In this document: piece by piece, positions 58,091 through 64,000 of the stretch
How positions within the stretch are numbered: the first letter of the stretch is position 1
Layout of the letters: every line of letters starts with the position of its first letter
Source: Microbacterium sp. 3J1
GTDB taxonomy: Bacteria; Actinomycetota; Actinomycetes; Actinomycetales; Microbacteriaceae
Length of the DNA stretch: 64,000 nt
Assembly (NCBI RefSeq): GCF_001049495.1
Contig: NZ_CDWI01000011.1
Span: forward strand, 496,001-560,000
Direction: 5' to 3'
Position numbers and translations under genes: made by a program
Notes under the pieces: generated by a model
What the model was told of the DNA's origin: nothing
Database searches by the model: none
Seen by the model: only the letters and a program-made list of their open reading frames with translations

Positions 58091-58753
58091 ATGCTCGCCA
58101 CGATGGAACGCGGGTCGACGGACCTCAGCGGCCTAGACTGGCCGGTGATGGATGACACCGCAACCGCAGCCTCGGTCGACGACCCTCGGCGCGAATTCGA
58201 GGAACAGGCGATCCCGTTCATGGATCAGCTCTACGCCGCTGCCATGCGCATGACCAGGAACCCCGCGGACGCCGCCGACCTCGTCCAGGAGACGTTCGTC
58301 AAGGCGTACGGCTCGTGGTCGACGTTCACACAGGGCACGAACCTCAAGGCGTGGCTGTACCGCATCCTCACCAACACGTACATCAACATCTATCGCAAGA
58401 AGCAGCGCGAGCCCTTCCAGGGCACGATCGACGAGCTCGAGGACTGGCAGCTCGGCGGGGCCGAGTCGACCACCGCCTCGCACAGCCGTTCCGCCGAGGC
58501 GGAGGCGATCGACCACATGCCGGCATCCGTCGTCAAGGACGCGCTGCAGGCCGTGCCCGAGGACTTCCGGTTGGCGGTGTACCTCGCCGACGTCGAGGGC
58601 TTCGCGTACCAGGAGATCGCGGACATCATGAAGACGCCCATCGGCACCGTGATGAGCCGACTGCACCGAGGCAGGCGGATGTTGCGGGAGCTGCTGGCTG
58701 ATTACGCCGCGGAGCGGGGATTCTCCGCGGCCGAACCGAGGAGCAAGAAATGA
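58091..58753 (+). CDS. sigH: Thiol-oxidative-stress ECF sigma factor SigH (SigR type)
   Basis: The 220-residue long form starts at ATG 58091 with a strong AAGGAG; an alternative 201-residue form starts at ATG 58148 behind its own -10. Region 2 spans about residues 50-115 of the long form ([40 protein letters not shown]), and region 4 covers about 150-205 ([40 protein letters not shown]). [14 protein letters not shown] is a mark of SigH/SigR. It directs thioredoxin and protein-quality genes under disulfide stress. Its stop overlaps the anti-sigma start by four bases. Confidence 0.95.
   Translation: MLATMERGSTDLSGLDWPVMDDTATAASVDDPRREFEEQAIPFMDQLYAAAMRMTRNPADAADLVQETFVKAYGSWSTFTQGTNLKAWLYRILTNTYINIYRKKQREPFQGTIDELEDWQLGGAESTTASHSRSAEAEAIDHMPASVVKDALQAVPEDFRLAVYLADVEGFAYQEIADIMKTPIGTVMSRLHRGRRMLRELLADYAAERGFSAAEPRSKK
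58135..58140 (+). promoter_or_regulatory. Internal -10 element for a shorter SigH
   Basis: TAGACT, inside the long sigH reading frame, is followed by seven bases and ATG 58148, the leaderless layout seen elsewhere. It would give constitutive production of the 201-residue form. Confidence 0.5.
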
Positions 58754-58995
58754 CCGACTGCGGCTGCGACAAAGCCCGGAAAGACCTGGAGGAGTACCTC
58801 CGCAACGAAGTGTGCAACACCGAGCACACCGAGATCCGCGAGCACCTGGAGAACTGCCCCTCGTGCCGCGACGAAGCACTCGTCGCCACCACGCTGACCG
58901 AGGTCGTGGCGCGCGCGTGCAAGGAGACCGCTCCCGAGGAGCTGCGGGACCAGGTCTTCGCGCGCCTGCGCGAGGTGCAGGCCGCGCAGCACTGA
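58750..58995 (+). CDS. rshA: Zinc anti-sigma factor RshA/RsrA
   Basis: The 81-residue protein binds and silences SigH under reducing conditions. The ZAS motif H32-x3-C36-x2-C39 is intact ([13 protein letters not shown]). Extra Cys residues C4, C6, C22 and C57 can take part in redox switching or zinc binding. Oxidation releases zinc and frees SigH. ATGA overlap with sigH ensures coupled synthesis. The length matches the family. Confidence 0.93.
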   Translation: MTDCGCDKARKDLEEYLRNEVCNTEHTEIREHLENCPSCRDEALVATTLTEVVARACKETAPEELRDQVFARLREVQAAQH

Positions 58996-59028
58996 CCTGC
59001 GCCCACCCGACGACGTCGGCGTCCCCCG

Positions 59029-59034
59029 TAGGGT
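59029..59034 (+). promoter_or_regulatory. Predicted -10 element for the Eis-like gene
   Basis: TAGGGT is followed by six bases (GGGGAC) and ATG 59041, the typical local arrangement. Confidence 0.45.
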
Positions 59035-59040
59035 GGGGAC

Positions 59041-60345
59041 ATGACGAGCATCGATTCACGCGACACTCCCGTCGATCCGACCTCTGCCGAGAGGCTTGCG
59101 GCCCAGTCCCTCTCGTACCGGGTGCTGGACCTCGACGACGCTGTGCGCGTCGAGGGATTCCAGCGCACGATGTCACGGGGATTCCTCGGGCCTGAGCCGT
59201 CTGCCGAGGCGCTCACCTTCGGACGCTCCGCGATGGAGGCGCGACGCAACATCGGGGTGTACGACGCCCCCGAGTCCGCGGAGGCGCGACCCGTCGCCAC
59301 GATCGACTCCTGGGTGACCCCCCTCGCGGTCGGCCGGGGGACGCACATTCCGATGTGGGCGATCAGCGGGGTCACGGTCGCGGCGACGCACCGCCGGCGC
59401 GGAATCGCGAGAGCGCTGCTCGAGGGCGAGCTCCGGGCGGCGGCGGGCGCGGGCGTGCCGATCGCCGGTCTGACGGTCAGCGAGGCCACGATCTATGGCC
59501 GCTATGGGTTCGGTTCCGCCCTGCCGATGTCGCACGTCGCCGTCGACACGCGTCGAGCCGGATGGGCGGGGCCGTCGACGGAAGGAACGTTCGAGTACGT
59601 CGACAGGGAGATGCTGGCAGCCGAGCTGGGCGAGGTGCACGAGCGTGCCCGCCTCGGTCGTCTCGGGCTGATCCCCGGGTGGGACGCGCGGTGGAAGGGC
59701 ATGGCCGGGCTCTCGCCGAGCGACACCGAGCGCGACCAGGTCCGCGGCGTGCGGTTCCGAGACGGCTCCGGCGCGGTGCGCGGTGTGCTGGCGTTCACGC
59801 TCAGCGAGCGGAACGGCTCGTTCCGGTTCGCGCTGAACGTGCGGCTGCTCGTGGCGGAGACGGCGGAGGCTACGGCCGCGCTGTGGGGCTTCGCCCTGCA
59901 GCACGATCTCGTCGACGAGGTGACCGCCGACCTGCGTCCGGTTGACGACCCGCTGCCCTGGCTGGTCCGCGATCCGCGCGGGGTCACCCAGACCGTGCAC
60001 GACCACGGATGGCTGCGCATCCTCGACGTGCGGGCCGTCCTCGAGAGCCGCACCTACTCGGCGCCACTCGATCTCGTCATCCGCGTGAACGACCGGCTGG
60101 GCATCGCCGAGGGTGTCTGGCGCCTGCGCGTCGACGGATCCGGCCGCGCCGCCGTAGAGAACGTCGCCGACGCCGCGAGCGACGTCGATCTCGACGTCGC
60201 CACGCTGTCGGTCCTCTTCGCCGGCGCCGTGAGCGCATCCACATTGTCGGCGGCCGGGCGAATCGCCGCCGGCGTCACTGCGATCGAGTCGCTCGACCGG
60301 GCGTTCGCATCGTTCCCCGCGCCCGCTCTCGACATCTGGTACTGA
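59041..60345 (+). CDS. Eis-like N-acetyltransferase (tandem GNAT plus SCP2-type domain)
   Basis: The 434-residue protein has the Eis layout: an N-terminal GNAT with the acetyl-CoA loop VAATHRRRGIARALLEGEL near residue 120, a second degenerate GNAT (about 170-310) and a sterol-carrier-like C-terminal domain ending DIWY, whose free carboxylate serves as a base in Eis. YGRYGFGSALPMSHVAVD is a family block. Eis enzymes acetylate amines such as aminoglycosides or protein lysines; the substrate here is unknown. A strong hairpin follows the stop. Confidence 0.87.
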   Translation: MTSIDSRDTPVDPTSAERLAAQSLSYRVLDLDDAVRVEGFQRTMSRGFLGPEPSAEALTFGRSAMEARRNIGVYDAPESAEARPVATIDSWVTPLAVGRGTHIPMWAISGVTVAATHRRRGIARALLEGELRAAAGAGVPIAGLTVSEATIYGRYGFGSALPMSHVAVDTRRAGWAGPSTEGTFEYVDREMLAAELGEVHERARLGRLGLIPGWDARWKGMAGLSPSDTERDQVRGVRFRDGSGAVRGVLAFTLSERNGSFRFALNVRLLVAETAEATAALWGFALQHDLVDEVTADLRPVDDPLPWLVRDPRGVTQTVHDHGWLRILDVRAVLESRTYSAPLDLVIRVNDRLGIAEGVWRLRVDGSGRAAVENVADAASDVDLDVATLSVLFAGAVSASTLSAAGRIAAGVTAIESLDRAFASFPAPALDIWY

Positions 60346-60360
60346 CCGCATCCCGACGAC

Positions 60361-60398
60361 GAAGGGGGCGTCCCGACCTCGGTCGGGACGCCCCCTTC
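60361..60398. terminator. Bidirectional terminator between the Eis-like gene and kgd
   Basis: A perfect 17-bp stem (60361-60377 with 60382-60398) encloses the loop CTCG, between convergent stop codons. The right arm ends CCTTCTG, so a U-tract is lacking. Confidence 0.8.
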
Positions 60399-60418
60399 TG
60401 TGCGTTTGTCCGCCCGGG

Positions 60419-63400
60419 TCAGGACGTCGTCAGCGCATCGCGCAGAAGCTTCGCCTGCTCGGCCGCGTGCACCTTCGACGACCCGGTCGCGGGCGACGCG
60501 GAGGCCGGACGCGAGAGCGGACGGAAGGACCGGTCTCCGGGGACGTCCGCGAAGGCGAGAGCGAGGAACGGCCAGGCTCCCTGGTTCTCGGGCTCCTCCT
60601 GGACCCATACGAGCTCGGCGTTCGGGTAGGAGTCCGTGATGGCCTTCAGCCCGTCGATCGGCGTCGGGTACAGCTGCTCGAGCCGCACGAGGGCGACCTC
60701 GGGGTTCGGCTTCTTCTCGAGCTCGGCCCGCAGATCCCAATGCACCTTGCCCGAGTGGACGAGCACGCGCTTCACGGCGGACCGGTCGAGGTCGCGGGCG
60801 TCGTCGATCACCGGCTCGAAGCGGCCCTGGGTGAAGGCCTCGACGGGGCTCGTCGCGCCGCGAAGACGCAGCATCGCCTTCGGCGTGAACACGATCAGCG
60901 GCTTACGCGGACGTGCGTAGGCCTGGCGGCGCAGCAGGTGGAAGTAGGAGGCCGGCGTCGACGGACGTGCGACGATCATGTTCTCCTGAGCGCACAGCTG
61001 CAGGAAGCGCTCGATGCGCGACGAGGAGTGGTCGGGTCCCTGACCCTCATATCCGTGCGGCAGCAGAAGCGTGACGCTGGACTGCTGACCCCACTTCTGC
61101 TCGGCCGCCGAGATGTACTCGTCGATCACCGACTGCGCACCGTTGACGAAGTCACCGAACTGCGCCTCCCACAGCACGAGCGCCTCGGGCGCCTCGACCG
61201 AGTAGCCGTACTCGAAGCCGAGGGCCGCGTACTCGCTCAACAGGGAGTCGTAGACGAAGAAGCGTCCCTGCGACTCGGAGAGGTTCGACAGCGGCAGCCA
61301 CTCCTGGCCGTTCGCCCGGTCGTGCAATGTCGCGTGGCGCTGCACGAAGGTGCCGCGTCGCGAATCCTGACCGGCCAGGCGCACGGGGGTTCCCTCCACG
61401 AGGAGCGAACCGAACGCGAGCAGCTCGCCGAAGCCCCAGTCGATGTTGCCGTTGCGGCTCATGTCGAGGCGCTTCTCGAGCTGCTGCTGCAGCTTCGGGT
61501 GCACGGTGAAGCCCTCGGGCTTGTTGACGAAGGCGTCGCCGATCAGCTGGATGACCTCGTTCGACACGCCGGTGACCTCCGGCGCGCCCACCTGCTCGTC
61601 GAGGGGCGGCAGATCCTGTCCGATCGACATCGCCCCGGTCTCCGCGGCGTGGGTCTCGGCGAACGCGATCTCGAGGCGGTTCTGGAAGTCGGCCTTGGCC
61701 TCGTCGTACTCCTCTTCGGTGATGTCACCGCGCCCGACCAGGGACTCGGTGTACAGCTTGCGCACCGAGCGCTTCGCCTGGATGAGGTCGGTCATGAGCG
61801 GCTGGGTCATCGAGGGATCGTCGCCCTCGTTGTGACCGCGTCGGCGGTAGCAGACCAGGTCGATCACGACGTCGCGGTGGAACCTCTCGCGGTACTCGAA
61901 CGCCAGCTGCGCGACGTGGATGACGGCCTCGGGGTCGTCTCCGTTCACGTGCAGCACCGGCGCCTGGATCGTCTTGGCGACGTCCGTGGCGTAGACGGAC
62001 GTGCGGGAGTCGTTCGGCAGGGTCGTGAAGCCGACCTGGTTGTTGACGACGATGTGGACCGTGCCGCCGGTGCGGTAGCCGCGGAGCTGCGACATCTGCA
62101 GCGTCTCCACGACGACGCCTTGACCTGCGAACGCGGCGTCGCCGTGCACGAGGATCGGCAGCCAGGTGAAGGTGCCGATGGGCTTGCGGTCCTGCTTCGC
62201 GCGGACGATGCCCTCGAGCACGCCGTCGACCGTCTCGAGGTGCGACGGGTTGGCGGCGAGGTACACCGGAAGCTGCGATCCGTCGTCGGCGATGAAGGTT
62301 CCCTCGGTGCCGAGGTGATACTTCACGTCGCCCGAGCCGCGCTGGTTGCCGGGGGTCTGCGTGCCCTCGAACTCCTGGAAGACCTGACCGTAGGTCTTGC
62401 CCGCGATGTTCGTGAGGACGTTGAGCCGACCGCGGTGGGCCATGCCGATCGCGGCGCCTTCCAGGCCGGCCGTGGCCGCACCCTGCAGGATCTCGTCGAG
62501 CAGGGGCACGAGCGACTCGCCGCCCTCGAGCGAGAATCGCTTCTGGCCGACGAACTTCGTCTGCAGGAAGGTCTCGAAGGCCTCGGCCTCGTTGAGCTTG
62601 CGGAGGACGCGCAGCTGCTCGTCGTGGCCGGGCTTCTGGTACTTGACCTCGACCTTCTCCTGGAACCACCGGCGCTGCTCGGGGTCCTGGATGTGCATGT
62701 ACTCGATGCCGAGCGTGCGGCAGTACGAGTCGCGCAGCACGCCGAGGATGTCACGGAGCTTGGCGACGCGTCGCCCACCGAAGCCGCCCGTGACGAACTC
62801 CCGGTCGAGGTCCCAGAACGTGAGTCCGTGGCTCTCGATCTCGAGGTCCGGGTGCGAGCGCTGCACGTACTCGAGGGGATCGATGTCCGCCATGAGGTGT
62901 CCACGCACGCGATAGGAGTTGATGAGCTCCTGGACACGGGACTGCTTGTCGACGCGCTCGGCGAGGTCGACGGCGATGTCGGGGTTCCAGCGGATCGGTG
63001 CGTAGGGGATGCGCAGAGCCGCGAAGATGTCGTCGTAGAAGCCGCGCTGGCCGATCAGCAGCTCGTGCACCTTCTTGAGGAACTCGCCGGAACCCGCGCC
63101 CTGGATGACGCGGTGGTCGTAGGTGCTCGTGAGCGTGATGGTCTTGCCGATGGCCAGCTCGTTCAGCGTCTTCTGGCTAGCCCCCTGGAACTCCGCCGGG
63201 TACTCGAGGGCACCGGCGCCGATGATGCAGCCCTGCCCCTTCATGAGGCGCGGCACGGAGTGCACCGTGCCGATGCCGCCGGGGTTCGTCAGCGAGACCG
63301 TGGTGCCCTGGAAGTCGGCCGCGGTGAGCTTGTTGCCGCGGGCGCGGGTGACGAGGTCCTCGTACGCCACGAGGTACTCGCTGAACGTCATCGTGTCGGC

Positions 63401-64000
63401 CCGCTTGATGCTGGGGACCATCAGAGCGCGGGTGCCGTCGGGCTTGGGCAGGTCGATGGCGATGCCGAGGTTGACGTGAGCCGGTGCCACGACCGAGGGC
63501 TTCCCGTCGATCTCGGCGTAGAAGACGTTCTGGCTGCGGAACTCGTCGAGCGTGCGGATGAGCGCCCACCCGATCAGGTGGGTGAAGCTGATCTTGCCGC
63601 CGCGGGTGCGCGCCATGTGGTTGTTGATGACGATGCGGTTGTCGATCATCAGCTTCGCGGGGACCGTGCGCACGCTGGTCGCGGTCGGGACGGTCAGCGA
63701 TTCGTCCATGTTCGCGGCGAGGGTCTTCGGGAGACCGCGGAGAGGGGTGACCTTGTCCTCTTCGGCCGCGTCCTGTGCCTCCTTGGTCGCCGGCTTGGGC
63801 GCTTGGGCGGGGATGGGAGCGGCGGCGGCGGGCTTCGTCGTCGTGCGGGCGACCGGCTGAGCCCCGATCACGGGGATGGGCGCGGTGACCGGATGCGCGG
63901 GCTGCTCGGCAGCAGGTGCGGGGGAGGAGGCGGGAGAGCCGGCGGCCTCGGAGTGGTACTTCTCGAGGATCGGCCACCATTCCTTGTCGACGGAATCGCG
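60419..64000 (-). CDS. kgd: Multifunctional 2-oxoglutarate dehydrogenase E1/E2 (Kgd), 5' end cut by window edge
   Basis: About 1193 residues are visible; the true start lies beyond the right edge because the conserved DKEWWPILEKYH precedes every start in the window. An Ala/Pro-rich linker leads to an E2-type acyltransferase domain (visible residues about 80-325) with the active-site His in YDHRVIQGAGSGEF. From about residue 335 a thiamine-diphosphate E1 follows (RVRGHLMADIDPLEYVQRSH; GLEGAAIGMAHRGRLNVLTN; CYRRRGHNEGDDPSMTQPLM). The protein decarboxylates 2-oxoglutarate and carries E2 acyl transfer on the same chain, as in mycobacteria and corynebacteria. A different-frame reading near the right edge is a shadow. 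Confidence 0.95.
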   Translation of the reverse strand, partial: RDSVDKEWWPILEKYHSEAAGSPASSPAPAAEQPAHPVTAPIPVIGAQPVARTTTKPAAAAPIPAQAPKPATKEAQDAAEEDKVTPLRGLPKTLAANMDESLTVPTATSVRTVPAKLMIDNRIVINNHMARTRGGKISFTHLIGWALIRTLDEFRSQNVFYAEIDGKPSVVAPAHVNLGIAIDLPKPDGTRALMVPSIKRADTMTFSEYLVAYEDLVTRARGNKLTAADFQGTTVSLTNPGGIGTVHSVPRLMKGQGCIIGAGALEYPAEFQGASQKTLNELAIGKTITLTSTYDHRVIQGAGSGEFLKKVHELLIGQRGFYDDIFAALRIPYAPIRWNPDIAVDLAERVDKQSRVQELINSYRVRGHLMADIDPLEYVQRSHPDLEIESHGLTFWDLDREFVTGGFGGRRVAKLRDILGVLRDSYCRTLGIEYMHIQDPEQRRWFQEKVEVKYQKPGHDEQLRVLRKLNEAEAFETFLQTKFVGQKRFSLEGGESLVPLLDEILQGAATAGLEGAAIGMAHRGRLNVLTNIAGKTYGQVFQEFEGTQTPGNQRGSGDVKYHLGTEGTFIADDGSQLPVYLAANPSHLETVDGVLEGIVRAKQDRKPIGTFTWLPILVHGDAAFAGQGVVVETLQMSQLRGYRTGGTVHIVVNNQVGFTTLPNDSRTSVYATDVAKTIQAPVLHVNGDDPEAVIHVAQLAFEYRERFHRDVVIDLVCYRRRGHNEGDDPSMTQPLMTDLIQAKRSVRKLYTESLVGRGDITEEEYDEAKADFQNRLEIAFAETHAAETGAMSIGQDLPPLDEQVGAPEVTGVSNEVIQLIGDAFVNKPEGFTVHPKLQQQLEKRLDMSRNGNIDWGFGELLAFGSLLVEGTPVRLAGQDSRRGTFVQRHATLHDRANGQEWLPLSNLSESQGRFFVYDSLLSEYAALGFEYGYSVEAPEALVLWEAQFGDFVNGAQSVIDEYISAAEQKWGQQSSVTLLLPHGYEGQGPDHSSSRIERFLQLCAQENMIVARPSTPASYFHLLRRQAYARPRKPLIVFTPKAMLRLRGATSPVEAFTQGRFEPVIDDARDLDRSAVKRVLVHSGKVHWDLRAELEKKPNPEVALVRLEQLYPTPIDGLKAITDSYPNAELVWVQEEPENQGAWPFLALAFADVPGDRSFRPLSRPASASPATGSSKVHAAEQAKLLRDALTTS

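Overview
The window is GC-rich, gene-dense chromosomal DNA from an actinobacterium, most likely Microbacteriaceae and probably close to Microbacterium. The lineage markers are two WhiB regulators, MtrA-MtrB-LpqB, the SigH/RshA sigma and zinc anti-sigma pair, PdtaS, a multifunctional Kgd-type 2-oxoglutarate E1/E2 protein and DUF3499/DUF5719/DUF6459 proteins. I support 58 protein genes, two of them cut by the window edges. No gene-free stretch exceeds 300 bases. I see no tRNA, rRNA, insertion sequence, prophage or CRISPR array.

Bases 1-22,900 form a cell-surface glycan region. It starts with a DUF2304 protein and a GT2 glycosyltransferase, followed by a large secreted repeat protein with a putative muramidase-like domain. 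A dTDP-rhamnose operon comes next (rmlA, rmlB and an RmlC-RmlD fusion), coupled to a membrane acyltransferase with an SGNH domain. Then come glf (UDP-galactofuranose supply) and a Wzm/Wzt-type ABC exporter. An apparently complete pseudaminic-acid route follows: PseB, PseC and an SpsF-like cytidylyltransferase on the minus strand, a PseG-PseH fusion on the plus strand, and PseI on the minus strand. Next to it lies a GT29-like (sialyltransferase-like) protein that could be the pseudaminyl transferase. The region ends with a GlfT-like GT2 enzyme and two tandem O-antigen-ligase/polymerase-like membrane proteins. Together these genes look able to make, assemble and export a wall or capsular glycan containing rhamnose, galactofuranose and pseudaminic acid, perhaps acylated.

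Bases 22,900-31,700 hold manA, whiB2, a 1015-residue glycosyltransferase/membrane protein, a DUF5719 exported protein, a metallopeptidase-family protein and DUF3499. From memory, this grouping resembles the Mycobacterium tuberculosis Rv3255c-Rv3260c neighbourhood. From 29,888 to 37,468 there is an RDD / SpoIIM / DUF58 / MoxR / DUF4350 / DUF4129 / membrane-protein cluster. MtrA, MtrB, LpqB, a ComF-like protein, long-form HPF and SecA follow (as in Rv3240c-Rv3246c), with a PadR regulator and a glycine-rich coiled-coil protein inserted.

Bases 48,200-64,000 hold an alanine/aspartate-type aminotransferase, a CpaE-like ATPase with a CpaB-like SAF protein, a BldC-like DNA-binding protein, DUF6459, PdtaS, WhiB1, Bcp, RsgA, AroA, SigH with RshA, an Eis-like acetyltransferase and the Kgd gene, which runs off the right edge.

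Many start codons sit 6-9 bases after a TANNNT hexamer and lack a Shine-Dalgarno sequence, which suggests widespread leaderless transcription. The sharpest regulatory signal is an exact GGAAT-N18-GTT promoter upstream of sigH. It is followed by a start with a strong ribosome-binding site and then by a second, probably leaderless start, so SigH may be autoregulated and made in two lengths.
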